Positions 41,206 to 51,222 are shown, counted from the first letter of the stretch. The stretch is 64,000 nt of DNA from Rickettsia typhi (GCA_945881985.1 CAMCVL010000006.1:31197-95196), one strand, 5' to 3'. Made by a program: numbers and translations. Notes: generated from the sequence alone by a model not told the origin.

Positions 41206-42093
41206 TTATTTTTTAAGTGAGTTTGAAGTAATATTTTTAAAGTATTTAAATGCCTCGGCGTCTATGTTTGCTTTTGCAGCCAAGATTAGCTGCAGGCTTA
41301 TGCTTTGTAAATCATCGGAAAAATCTAAATAAGTATTTTGCGGTATTTTGGATGGGCGAAGAAACTTAATTTTTTGAGAAATTTTAACTACATCCTCAAT
41401 GCTTAAAGGCACCAAAGTCAAGCCGCATTTACGCAGATTGTCATAAATTTGAAAGTTTGGGTGGGGCAAAAAATAAATCCAAGCATCAAGCTCCTTGCTT
41501 TTGCACAAAGCTTGCACGGCGGAATCTAAGTCTATATCAAAAACAGCTCTTGGTTTAATTCCAAGTGCTTTTAAAATTGCTGTTGTAATTTGAGTGTTGT
41601 GAGCCTTGGGGGTGCCAATGTTGACCAGCTTGCCGCTTAGGTCGTAAATTGTTTTTATTTTACTTGATTTTTTTGCAAGTATCGTCAGGTGCTCCTCGCC
41701 AACAATTGCAATGGGTTTGATTTTAGAGTATAGATTTACGGCATTTTGATTGAACATTTTACTAAATTCCAGCGATTTAACAATAGCTACATCAACCTTG
41801 CCATTTGCCAGCAGGCTTAAGTTGCGTACCGGGCCTTTGCTAATAAGGTTGACGCACTTAAGCTGGTTTTGATTGTGCTTATCGTTAAAATTATTGCAGA
41901 TTTTATCCGCAATTGCATAATAGGCACCAGCCGTATTGCCAGAGGCAATTTTAAGAGATAGTCTAATGGGGTAGACAGAAGGATAAACTTGACTACTCTG
42001 CTCGGCTTTAACGCTAGGTAATAGAATGCAAAAAAGCAAAACGCTAGTTAATATTAGTTTTGAAACTGCTTTTACAAAAGGGATAAAGAGCAT
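41206..42093 (-). CDS. TAXI-family TRAP-type substrate-binding protein
   Basis: Signal peptide; RLSLKIASGNTAGAYYAIADKICNNFN, DVAIVKSLEFSKMF, LVNIGTPKAHNTQITTAILKALG. Confidence 0.85.
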   Translation of the reverse strand: MLFIPFVKAVSKLILTSVLLFCILLPSVKAEQSSQVYPSVYPIRLSLKIASGNTAGAYYAIADKICNNFNDKHNQNQLKCVNLISKGPVRNLSLLANGKVDVAIVKSLEFSKMFNQNAVNLYSKIKPIAIVGEEHLTILAKKSSKIKTIYDLSGKLVNIGTPKAHNTQITTAILKALGIKPRAVFDIDLDSAVQALCKSKELDAWIYFLPHPNFQIYDNLRKCGLTLVPLSIEDVVKISQKIKFLRPSKIPQNTYLDFSDDLQSISLQLILAAKANIDAEAFKYFKNITSNSLKK

Positions 42094-42103
42094 ACACTCA
42101 AGC

Positions 42104-42937
42104 TTATTCGCCGTGTCTTTTGGTTGCAAGATCGCCGCAAAATTTAACAAGCTCGTGATCCGTAGCCATGCCAGTGATGTTGTAACCGGCATCAACATAA
42201 ATAACCTCCCCAGTAATCGCTGTAGATAGGTCAGAGGCTAAAAAAACACCGCAACCGCCAACATCCTCAATTGTTGCATTGCGTTTTAGTGGAGCGTTAA
42301 CCTCGTTCCACTTACTCATCAATGAAAAATCACCTATGCCAGATGCCGCAAGTGTTTTAATTGGTCCTGCTGATATTGCATTAACACGGATTCCGTGAGG
42401 ACCAAAGTCGCAGGCTAAATATCGAACACTCGCCTCCAAAGCTGCCTTTGCAACACCCATAACATTGTAGTGGGGAATGAATTTTTCGGCACCAAAGTAA
42501 GTAAGGGTAACGATACTGCCGTTTTTATCCATACACTCCTTTGCCCTTTTGCAAACGGCAATAAAGGAATAGCAAGATATGTTCATTGTAAGCAAGAAGT
42601 TGTCCTTTGTTGTGTCGTAAAAATTGCCCCTAAGTTCGTTTTTGTCCGAAAAGGCAATAGCATGCACCAAATAATCAATCTTGCCCCATTTTTGCTTAAT
42701 TACATCAAATGCCTCGTCTATTGACGCCTCGTTTGAAACATCGCATGGTATCACTAAATTCGAGCCCACTTCCTCTGCAAGTGGTTTAACGCGTTTTTCA
42801 AGAACCTCGCCCTGATATGTAAATGCAAGCTCGGCACCGTGATCGTGGCAAGCTTTTGCAATTCCCCAAGCTATAGATTTATTGTTTGCAACACCCATAA
42901 CCAAAACCTTTTTACCTTTTAAGATATTTGAAGACAT
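42104..42937 (-). CDS. fabI: Enoyl-ACP reductase (NADH)
   Basis: GKKVLVMGVANNKSIAWGIAKACHDHGAELAFTYQG, TYFGAEKFIPHYNVMGVAKAALEASVRYLA, ISAGPIKTLAASGIGDF. Confidence 0.96.
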   Translation of the reverse strand: MSSNILKGKKVLVMGVANNKSIAWGIAKACHDHGAELAFTYQGEVLEKRVKPLAEEVGSNLVIPCDVSNEASIDEAFDVIKQKWGKIDYLVHAIAFSDKNELRGNFYDTTKDNFLLTMNISCYSFIAVCKRAKECMDKNGSIVTLTYFGAEKFIPHYNVMGVAKAALEASVRYLACDFGPHGIRVNAISAGPIKTLAASGIGDFSLMSKWNEVNAPLKRNATIEDVGGCGVFLASDLSTAITGEVIYVDAGYNITGMATDHELVKFCGDLATKRHGE

Positions 42938-42968
42938 ATAACAATACTAAAACAATAAGCTACAATAA

Positions 42969-44420
42969 CTACAAAATTGTAATTAATAAATTTTTAAAAA
43001 ACAAGAAATTTAACACACTAAACACAATAATTACAAGTAATAGCATTGTATTACATTCTTGAAGTTTAAAAAAACTTTTTACAGATATTGCTTTTGCAGA
43101 GTTTGCAAAGAACATTCGGTATATAATTGGTAAGAAATACATTGCGGTTAAAATGGTGCTTAACAGGAGGCAAAACTGCACAAAAAGCCCTCCGCCAGCA
43201 CCAAAGCTTGCCTCAAGCATTTGCTGTTTAACTATGTATCCGCTTGTAAGGGGTAGTCCAATCATCGCAAAAGCTGCAATACAAAAGCAAAAACAGGTAA
43301 TTGGCAACATTTTTGCAAGCCCATGAATTTTTTGAACCGTGATTGCCTTGTTGTGCATAAGTATAATTCCGCAACAAAAAAATAAAGTTATCTTACTAAG
43401 GGCATGTGCAGCAATCTGGGTAAAGACTATTTTGGCTGATTGGTCGCTAAACATTGCAATAGCAATAGCTATATAACTAAGCTGAGATATAGTTGAATAA
43501 GCGAGCATCTTTTTAAGCTCTTTTTGCCTAAGTGCCAAAAACGAGCCATAAATTGCACTAAAACACGCAAGATACACAAGCCACCATCCGCCAAGCAAGC
43601 TTGAAACGGATGAGAGTTTAATATTTGCAAATCCAATTACATCATGCAAGGCTCTAAAAACAAAAAATGCACCAAGTTTAACAACCGCAACAGCATGCAA
43701 AAGAGCACTTACCGGCACAGGGGCAACCATTGCTCTTGGCAGCCAAGAGTGCAAAGGAAAAATTGCAAATTTTGCAGAACCAAAAACAAATCCAAGCATT
43801 ACTATGGTAGTTTTTAAAGATGATGCCGATGATAAATTGTTGCTCTCGGTAAATGACAAGCTGCCGCCATCCACAAGACATACCACAAGAGCCGAAAATA
43901 TAAAAAATGCTGAGCAGCCAACAAGGTGAAAAATGTAGTATTTTAAGGCGGCTGCACCTTCCTTGCTATGATTTATGTTTATAAGAGGGATTGTAACAAG
44001 ACTCAAAACTTCATAAAACAAGAACATTGTCAGCAAGTCCCCAGCTAAAATACCACCAACGCAAGCAGCTATGCTAAATTGATAAAAAGCATAAAAGTCC
44101 TCCTTAGAAAAAGCCTGATTAGGCTTTAAATCCTCAGTGTAATAAATGCAGTATATGTTGCAAAGGGGCCACAAAAAAGATAGCAAGCGTAAAAAACTTA
44201 AGGACCAGTTGTCTAACAAAAACGAAATTTCCAAAAATGCCCTAATTTTAACAGGACTAAGGGAAAGTTGTAACAAGTAATTTTTAAACAAAAAATCCAC
44301 TAACAAAAAAAACACCATGCAAATAATGCTAGCTATAAAAGCCCTTAGGTTTTTATTAAGCTTTAAAAACGAAACGCACCCAGAAAAAACTGGCAGCAAA
44401 ATTAAATATAAATAAAACAT
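42969..44420 (-). CDS. MrpD/NuoN-like proton-translocating antiporter subunit
   Basis: Proton-conducting transporter pattern: FLFYEVLSLVTIPLI, FPLHSWLPRAMVAPVPVSALLHAVAVVKLGAFFVFR. Confidence 0.85.
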   Translation of the reverse strand: MFYLYLILLPVFSGCVSFLKLNKNLRAFIASIICMVFFLLVDFLFKNYLLQLSLSPVKIRAFLEISFLLDNWSLSFLRLLSFLWPLCNIYCIYYTEDLKPNQAFSKEDFYAFYQFSIAACVGGILAGDLLTMFLFYEVLSLVTIPLININHSKEGAAALKYYIFHLVGCSAFFIFSALVVCLVDGGSLSFTESNNLSSASSLKTTIVMLGFVFGSAKFAIFPLHSWLPRAMVAPVPVSALLHAVAVVKLGAFFVFRALHDVIGFANIKLSSVSSLLGGWWLVYLACFSAIYGSFLALRQKELKKMLAYSTISQLSYIAIAIAMFSDQSAKIVFTQIAAHALSKITLFFCCGIILMHNKAITVQKIHGLAKMLPITCFCFCIAAFAMIGLPLTSGYIVKQQMLEASFGAGGGLFVQFCLLLSTILTAMYFLPIIYRMFFANSAKAISVKSFFKLQECNTMLLLVIIVFSVLNFLFFKNLLITIL

Positions 44421-44431
44421 AATTTAAATCT

Positions 44432-47131
44432 TTACCTTTTGTTTGTTTGTTTTGCCCTACTACTAACAGTTGAGTCCATATAGCTTCCTCTGCGTCTTGG
44501 TGGCTTGGATGGTGCACTTGACGGTCTAGCTGGAGGATTTGAGTTTGGGGCAGAGCTCTCACCAGATGGTGCTGATTGCGGACGGGCAGGCTCTTCAAAT
44601 TCAATGTTATCATTTGGTGAAAAACTACCCCCATCCCCATTACTAGAGTCCGAGCCCTCATTTACATCTCCTGCACCTCCTTCTTCTTCGCCAGAGGTAG
44701 AGTTATCATCTGGATCCTCAACGCTGTCAAGGTTGTCGCTGTCAAGGTTGTCAACGCCTTCACCGTCAAACAGAACTTCATTACCACCTCCATCTCCTTC
44801 CGCTCCTCCACTTTCTTCTTCTTTGTTTTCCTCTTCGCTCTCTGTTGAATATTGTTCCATTGGAGTAATTTTTCCTCTTTCTGCCATGTTATCTTGATCT
44901 TCAGTTTCTGGCAAAGGATTGTCACCTGTTTTGTTTTCTTCTTCGTCTTCCATTCCTTTTGTTCCATCTTTGGACGCAATGTTTGATTTGTCACCTCCTT
45001 TATCACCTGTCTTGTCACCTGCCTTGTCACCAGCCTCATCTCTTAAAGGTGATTTAGGTTTGCTATCGTTACCATCGCCGCCAGATGCATCGTCGCTAAT
45101 TACATTGGATTTAGCCCCAGAGCCGGAGCCCGATGCTCCGCTAGGAGGCTTTAATTTGGATGTTGCTGCTTGTCTTGCATTGTAGGCATCAAAGTCTTTT
45201 TCCATAGCTTTTTTGTCAGCTTCAGAGCCTGTCGCTCCTCTTATCATGCCATCCTTGCGAAAGCCGTGATTAATAGCAACCATTCCTCCGTTTTTAATGG
45301 AATCATTTTGGTAATCCGTAAGCAGGCTTTCTCTTGCCTTTGCAAAATCCCCATTTTCTGGATTGTTTAAAAATCCTTGTCTGGCATCCTCGCCTTGCGA
45401 AACAGCTTGGTTGTAATCATCAAGTTTAGCGTTATACGCATTCATCACATCGCTACCTGCTTTGCCTTTAACATTGTTTAAGATATCGGTATTTTTTTTA
45501 TTTTTTTCAATAGCATTCTCTGCTGCTTGGTTGCCAAGCAAGTCCAAATTTGTGCCTTTTGACGCGGTATCAGTGGCATTGTTGAACTTATCTATTGCAT
45601 TCATTCCTTTTTTCCATGTTGCTTCTAATTTATTGAAAAACCCACCTTCTTCTTCAAGTTTTTTAATTTCTGCTTCATTTTTTGCAATATCTTTGTTTCT
45701 CTGTTCAATTCTTTTTACATTATCTTGAGCCCCCTTACCGCTAATTCTATCTGCAACATTGGAGTATGCTGCCTTTGCATTCTCCCATGCTAAAGCTGCC
45801 GCACCTTCGTTTAAACCTTTGTTTAGAGCTGCAGATTTGTCGTACATTGCGCCAATTGAGCCAGATTTGGTATTTATGCCACCGGATATTAATGCACCTG
45901 ATATTTCCACTGCGGCATCAAGCATTTTTTGCGATGCCAAGCTCATTACAATAAGGCATCCAATATTGGTTAATATATCTGGGTAGGGGTTTGACACGCT
46001 TGGTAAAAATTTATACCCAAACATAAAAGGTATTGTTACTTTAAGGATGTATTCGGTGTTAAAGATTGTTGCAAGCCAAGACGGTAATGGAATTTTAAAT
46101 GTTATGCCTAAAACGGTGCCCCAGCAAACTTCGTAAAGCATTGCTGTTTTGATGAAGGCAATTAGTATATAGTTTGTTAATATTAAAACAACATATATCA
46201 TAAATTGCTGCAAAGACAGAGCCGCAAGTGCCTTAAACCATGTTTTAAAAAAATCTTTTGTTCTGTCAAATATCAGCATTATAATAAATATAGGGCCGGC
46301 ACAAAGCATAAACCCAGCAATCACCATGGTTGAGGCATATAATAAAATGCCTCTAAAATTAAGTATTAACAAAGACAATACTGCAAACATTATTGCAATT
46401 AGATAGAAAAATCCAAAGTAACCACTTATAACAAAAGCTAAGATTTTTTCCATCGCAAGAGGGGAAAAAACATAGAATAGGGCTTGGTCTAAAAGTCCAA
46501 AAGGGGTCTCGGGGTTTGCACCGCCGCTTAAGGACACATTAAATTTATAAGCTAAGTACTTAGCACCAAAGAGCAGGGGTCTTATTATAAAGTCAAAGTA
46601 ATAATCCCAACCTTTTGCACTTGTAAAAAGTATAACAACAAAAATTCTAAACACATCTGGTAATACATCTTTAATTGCAATTGATTTAGTCCCTACAATA
46701 ATCCCTACGCCATAAAGAGTAATGTATAGTATTATACACATTGATACAACAAGTTTAACATCCCTATCACCTAAAAAATTTTTCACAGTGGAATGTATTA
46801 TGCCATTAAATCCTGAATCGTTGCGTTTTTGCAACATTCCCTTGCCTGCATCAACATCATTTGTCTTCCAAAAACTTGAGTCCCCGTATATTCTTGTGGT
46901 AAGTTGCCCTATAATAAGGCTTGCTAACCAAGTACCAAAAACACCTTTGTTAAATTGTTGCTGTATGCCAGCTGCACTGCTTCCTATAGCTCCAGTGCCT
47001 TGGTCTGCTATGTCTTTTGATATGCACCCCTTGTTTTTGCCTTTGCAGGATGCAATGATTGATGTTGCAACAAGAATTAATAAAAGATTTTTGATAAACC
47101 TTTTAACACTCCCGCTAGAAAAAAAATTCAT
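44432..47131 (-). CDS. virB6: Type IV secretion VirB6-family protein with lipobox N-terminus and long acidic low-complexity C-terminus
   Basis: VATSIIASCKGKNKGC lipobox; multi-TM core; ~400-aa hydrophilic tail with GDKAGDKTGDKGGDK repeats. Confidence 0.8.
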   Translation of the reverse strand: MNFFSSGSVKRFIKNLLLILVATSIIASCKGKNKGCISKDIADQGTGAIGSSAAGIQQQFNKGVFGTWLASLIIGQLTTRIYGDSSFWKTNDVDAGKGMLQKRNDSGFNGIIHSTVKNFLGDRDVKLVVSMCIILYITLYGVGIIVGTKSIAIKDVLPDVFRIFVVILFTSAKGWDYYFDFIIRPLLFGAKYLAYKFNVSLSGGANPETPFGLLDQALFYVFSPLAMEKILAFVISGYFGFFYLIAIMFAVLSLLILNFRGILLYASTMVIAGFMLCAGPIFIIMLIFDRTKDFFKTWFKALAALSLQQFMIYVVLILTNYILIAFIKTAMLYEVCWGTVLGITFKIPLPSWLATIFNTEYILKVTIPFMFGYKFLPSVSNPYPDILTNIGCLIVMSLASQKMLDAAVEISGALISGGINTKSGSIGAMYDKSAALNKGLNEGAAALAWENAKAAYSNVADRISGKGAQDNVKRIEQRNKDIAKNEAEIKKLEEEGGFFNKLEATWKKGMNAIDKFNNATDTASKGTNLDLLGNQAAENAIEKNKKNTDILNNVKGKAGSDVMNAYNAKLDDYNQAVSQGEDARQGFLNNPENGDFAKARESLLTDYQNDSIKNGGMVAINHGFRKDGMIRGATGSEADKKAMEKDFDAYNARQAATSKLKPPSGASGSGSGAKSNVISDDASGGDGNDSKPKSPLRDEAGDKAGDKTGDKGGDKSNIASKDGTKGMEDEEENKTGDNPLPETEDQDNMAERGKITPMEQYSTESEEENKEEESGGAEGDGGGNEVLFDGEGVDNLDSDNLDSVEDPDDNSTSGEEEGGAGDVNEGSDSSNGDGGSFSPNDNIEFEEPARPQSAPSGESSAPNSNPPARPSSAPSKPPRRRGSYMDSTVSSRAKQTNKR

Positions 47132-47161
47132 TTTAAGGCACAAATAATTGCTGTCATTATC

Positions 47162-48664
47162 TTAAACAAATTCTTTTGACAAGTAAAGACTTTTTATCAA
47201 AGCCATCATCTTGTTTATGCATTCATTATATTCACTTTCGGGCTCGCTATGATACACAACCCCTGCACCTGCCTGCATAAAAATTTTACAATCTTTAACC
47301 AGTGCGGTGCGTAGCATTATGCAGGTTTCAAGAGTATTTTTGTTGACATAACCAAGGCAGCCAGCATAAAAACATCTTTTTATATTTTCAAGCTCTGCAA
47401 TTATCTGCATTGCCCTAATTTTTGGCCCGCCAGAGAGTGTTCCCGCCGGAAACCCAGCAAACATAGCATCCACAACGCTCTTGTCATCTCGTAACAATCC
47501 TTTTACGGTAGAAGATATATGCATTACATGCGAGTAAAACTCAACCTCCATCTGTCTTGCAACTTCAACTGAGCCATCCTTGCAAACAATGCCAACATCG
47601 TTGCGGGCAAGGTCCAAGAGTATCAGGTGCTCGGATACTTCCTTTTGGTCGGCAAGTAAATCCTCGGCAATTTTTTTGTCCTCAGCCTCACTCTTGCCCT
47701 TTGGTCTTGTGCCGGCAAGAGGCTTGATGAATACTTCGCCATTTTTTACTCTTACCATTATTTCGGGGCTGGAGCCTATAATGTAAAAGTCATCAATTTT
47801 AACGCAAAACATAAAGGGCGATGGATTTATGCCTCTAAGTGCTCTGTAAAACGAGAGTGGCTCAAAGCCTTCGTCGGTATCTTTTATAAGTCGCAAGGAT
47901 GGAACAACCTGAAAGCAATCCCCCTCCCTTGCGTAATCAATACACTTTTGCACTTTGTTTAGGTAGTCTTGTTTTGAGGTATCGGACATAAGTTTAACCT
48001 CTCCAATATCGGTAATTTTAACAAGATGCTCCTTTGTGTAGACGCCGCCTTGTGGGCTTGGCATAATCTGTTTTTGCGGTGAATTAATTTTTGCAGCCTC
48101 AGGCACGATACCCAAAACAATCTCTTTAATATTTTGCAATCTTTGCTTGGCATTAATGTAACCTTCTCCGCTTTGGCAAATGGCAACAATTGTCATTTTA
48201 TCAAAAAGTTTGTCAAAATAAACTATATACTTTGGCAAGGTGATAACGCAATCTGGTATTGACACATCCTTAACTTGCTTACTTGCATCAATTAAATAAA
48301 GTGCCTCCGTGCAGTTGTAAGATAGATAAAAAAAGTAAGAAGAGACAAAATCTGGCATGTTTTTGCCTAAGGTGTCAACTTCAAGATTTTGCACCAAGGT
48401 CTCCATTTTGCTGCTTAGCGAGGGGGAGGAGTTAAGCGAGTGTTTTTCGTTGCATCCTATTGCAATAATTGAGTATCTTGCCTTGTTTGAGTTTGTTATT
48501 ACGGAGTCGTAAAAAAAGTAGTCTAGGCATTCAAGACTTGAGTTTTTAATTCTTGTTAATGCAAGCATTGGGGTTGTCATGTCGGCTTCAAGCTCGGCAG
48601 AAATTGCTTTATATTTGCATTTTGAAGCGTTAAAAATATCTTGTTGGCTTAATTTTATTTGCAT
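47162..48664 (-). CDS. trpE: Anthranilate synthase component I
   Basis: FYIIGSSPEIMVRVKNGEVFIKPLAGTRPKGKSEAED, LILLDLARNDVGIV, FPAGTLSGGPKIRAMQII, MQAGAGVVYHSEPESEYNEC. Confidence 0.93.
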   Translation of the reverse strand: MQIKLSQQDIFNASKCKYKAISAELEADMTTPMLALTRIKNSSLECLDYFFYDSVITNSNKARYSIIAIGCNEKHSLNSSPSLSSKMETLVQNLEVDTLGKNMPDFVSSYFFYLSYNCTEALYLIDASKQVKDVSIPDCVITLPKYIVYFDKLFDKMTIVAICQSGEGYINAKQRLQNIKEIVLGIVPEAAKINSPQKQIMPSPQGGVYTKEHLVKITDIGEVKLMSDTSKQDYLNKVQKCIDYAREGDCFQVVPSLRLIKDTDEGFEPLSFYRALRGINPSPFMFCVKIDDFYIIGSSPEIMVRVKNGEVFIKPLAGTRPKGKSEAEDKKIAEDLLADQKEVSEHLILLDLARNDVGIVCKDGSVEVARQMEVEFYSHVMHISSTVKGLLRDDKSVVDAMFAGFPAGTLSGGPKIRAMQIIAELENIKRCFYAGCLGYVNKNTLETCIMLRTALVKDCKIFMQAGAGVVYHSEPESEYNECINKMMALIKSLYLSKEFV

Positions 48665-48675
48665 ATCTTTTATTA

Positions 48676-49386
48676 TTACATATCATTATCAAGGTCTGCA
48701 ATAAAATCTTGCCCGCTTGCAACATACTTAACCGTAAAGTGGTTGTAGATTGAGTAGTCGGAGACTCTTTCAATAATCTTTGCAATTTCAATAATTGCAT
48801 AACAACCCACTATGCCCTTTGCATTTGTGCTTTTAATGCGAGATTTCATCTCTCTTTTGATTGAGTTATACATATCATCAATTTTTTTGTCAAGAGAGAC
48901 TGGATTTTGTGCGGCATCTAAAATTTCAATCTCCGAGAGGCATAAAATTTTGAGCTGTTCTATGGATTGTTGATTGATTGCAACGGCAAGCTCTAGCATT
49001 GATTTTAGCTTTTGTCTTGCATCTTCGTCTATGATTTTGCGATAAGATTGTGTTTTTTTAATGGTTTTAAAAAGCCATTTTGCAACAAGAGTTTGATAAA
49101 CCGAGACCCTATTTGCTGAGGCACAAAATCTTAACTGCAAGCCCACCATTTTAAACAGACCAAAAATTGCAAGCACAAGCTCGTTAATACTTGCATCGCT
49201 TGCTTTAGTTTGATTTACAAGATTTAAAACCTCAAGTTTTTCACTATTGCCAAAATTGACATCAAATGCCTTGTTTGTAAAGCCAATTAAAGATGCAATG
49301 TTTTTACTTTGCTTATCAAGCTCGCTTAAAAGATTAAAGATATGCTGAAACTTTAAATCTTTTTTTTTCAAATCGTTAATAGTCAC
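48676..49386 (-). CDS. PhoU-like protein
   Basis: Helical two-repeat protein with LDKKIDDMYNSIKREMKSRI and IEIAKIIERVSDYSIYNHF, typical of PhoU. Confidence 0.65.
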   Translation of the reverse strand: MTINDLKKKDLKFQHIFNLLSELDKQSKNIASLIGFTNKAFDVNFGNSEKLEVLNLVNQTKASDASINELVLAIFGLFKMVGLQLRFCASANRVSVYQTLVAKWLFKTIKKTQSYRKIIDEDARQKLKSMLELAVAINQQSIEQLKILCLSEIEILDAAQNPVSLDKKIDDMYNSIKREMKSRIKSTNAKGIVGCYAIIEIAKIIERVSDYSIYNHFTVKYVASGQDFIADLDNDM

Positions 49387-49418
49387 CTTTGATACCTTAA
49401 AAATTTATATAAATTAAA

Positions 49419-49586
49419 TTATGATGTGCGTTGCATCCATCCAAAATTAGGATTAATTCTATCGTCGCAAGGCCCAGATGGTGCAGAGCTACAAGGGCTT
49501 TTAAGCTGCTCCCCCTTTTTTTTACTACAGGATACGCAGGCTAAAAAGATACCTGCAAGCATCAACAAAAACCTAAACTTATTCAT
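49419..49586 (-). CDS. Small lipoprotein (55 aa)
   Basis: MNKFRFLLMLAGIFLACVSCSKKKGEQLKSPCSSAPSGPCDDRINPNFGWMQRTS; clear lipobox. Confidence 0.55.
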   Translation of the reverse strand: MNKFRFLLMLAGIFLACVSCSKKKGEQLKSPCSSAPSGPCDDRINPNFGWMQRTS

Positions 49587-49703
49587 GCCTTTAAAAACAA
49601 ATAATACCATAAATATAATATAGTTTAAAATTAAAATATTAAAATTGCAAATACTTATTGACAAAGCTTTTGTTTTTTGTAAACTTGTATTGCTTTACTA
49701 TGT

Positions 49704-49777
49704 GCACTTGTAGCTCAGCTGGATAGAGCATCTGACTACGGATCAGAAGGTCAAGGGTTCGAATCCTTTCAAGTGCG
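49704..49777 (+). tRNA. tRNA-Arg(ACG), CCA encoded (49778-49780)
   Basis: Acceptor GCACTTG/CAAGTGC, anticodon stem TCTGA/TCAGA with loop CTACGGA, T-arm GGTTCGAATCC. Confidence 0.95.
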
Positions 49778-49855
49778 CCAAGCAACAAAAATCCTTCAAA
49801 AGCAAAGTTGCTTGCAAGTTTTAGCGGTTTGTAAGTAAGTCTTAAATAGCACTTT

Positions 49856-51025
49856 ATGTCTTTTTTATTTAATACCCATAATAGGTCTGGTATTGCATTT
49901 GCAATGGGGCAGGGTTGCTATTTATTTGACGAGGCAAATAATAAATATCTCGACTTTGCATCCGGCATAGCCGTCAACTCCTTGGGGCACTGCCACCCAG
50001 AGGTCAACAAAGCTTTAACCAAGCAAGCAAACAAACTTTGGCATGTATCAAACCTTTACACAATTAGTGAGGCAGAGGCATTTGCAAAGCAAATGTGCGA
50101 TTTTACCTTTGCTGACAAGGCTTTTTTTTGCAACTCGGGTGCTGAGGCTGTGGAGTGCATGATAAAAATAATTAGAAGATATTTTTTTTTGAAAAATCAG
50201 CCACAAAAAAATCGGATTATTACATTTAAAAATTCCTTTCACGGGCGGACAATTGCAACTGTTTGTGCCTCTGCCAACTATAAATACATGGAGGGTTTTG
50301 CCCCTTTTTTGGATGGTTTTGACTGCATAGATTGCGGCGATATAGAGCTTGTTAAAAAAACAATCACCGATAAAACGGCTGGTATTATAATAGAGCCGGT
50401 GCAGGGCGAGGGGGGTGTGAACTTTGTTGGTGCTGCTTTTTTGCAAGACTTAAGAGAGCTTTGTAATCAAAAAAATATATTACTTGCATTGGACGAGGTT
50501 CAGTGTGGTATGGGGCGTACTGGCACTTTATTTGCTTACGAGCAGGCTGGTATAAAGCCTGATGTTTTAGCATTTGCCAAGGGTATAGCAAACGGCTTTC
50601 CTTTAGGTGGGTGCCTTGCCACTGGGGATGCTGCAAGTGCAATAACACCCGGCACTCATGGCACAACATATGGTAGTAATCCTCTTGCTATGGCAGTGGG
50701 TTCTTGTGTGTTTGGTATTATTTCAAATCCAAATTTTTTACATGGCGTAAAAGAGGTTGCAGATTATCTTGATGAAAAACTTAAAAATATTATTGCTAGC
50801 CACCCTGATTTGTTTGTAAAGCCTAGAGGGCTTGGATTGATGCGAGGTATTGAATGCTCTGCTGCATTGCAGGCATCGGTTTTTGTGGAGGCTGCAAGGG
50901 CAAATAACTTGCTACTTGCAACTGCTGGGCAAAATGTTATTCGTATCCTACCCCCTTTAATTATTGGTAAATCTGAGGTTGATGAATTTGCCGAGAGCTT
51001 TAATAAAACAATTAAAAGCTTATAG
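49856..51025 (+). CDS. argD: Acetylornithine/succinyldiaminopimelate aminotransferase
   Basis: YLDFASGIAVNSLGHCHPEV, FCNSGAEAVECMIKIIRRY, LLALDEVQCGMGRTG, DVLAFAKGIANGFPLGG. Confidence 0.92.
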   Translation: MSFLFNTHNRSGIAFAMGQGCYLFDEANNKYLDFASGIAVNSLGHCHPEVNKALTKQANKLWHVSNLYTISEAEAFAKQMCDFTFADKAFFCNSGAEAVECMIKIIRRYFFLKNQPQKNRIITFKNSFHGRTIATVCASANYKYMEGFAPFLDGFDCIDCGDIELVKKTITDKTAGIIIEPVQGEGGVNFVGAAFLQDLRELCNQKNILLALDEVQCGMGRTGTLFAYEQAGIKPDVLAFAKGIANGFPLGGCLATGDAASAITPGTHGTTYGSNPLAMAVGSCVFGIISNPNFLHGVKEVADYLDEKLKNIIASHPDLFVKPRGLGLMRGIECSAALQASVFVEAARANNLLLATAGQNVIRILPPLIIGKSEVDEFAESFNKTIKSL

Positions 51026-51170
51026 CAAAATCACATTTTAAAATTACAATTTAATACAATCATTAAGTAAAAACAATACAAAGTGTTTGACTTTAACCAA
51101 TACCGCATTATTTAATAACTAATTGTTAATTAATTATTAAAAATACTATGACAAAACCTTTGTTTAGGTA

Positions 51171-51222
51171 TAGCCAGCCCGCCTCCCCCCTTGCTGGCAA
51201 AGCCAGCAGGCGGAGCTGGCTA
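51171..51222. repeat. GC-rich nested palindromic element, copy 1
   Basis: Outer arms TAGCCAGCCCGCCT / AGGCGG(A)GCTGGCTA, inner hairpin GCTGGC-AAA-GCCAGC, C-rich left bulge. Confidence 0.8.

Noticed and set aside
44505-45185. ORFs 44505-44897 and 44919-45185 on the plus strand (Ser/Pro-rich)
   Set aside because: Antisense shadow of the low-complexity acidic tail of the VirB6-like gene; no independent motif.
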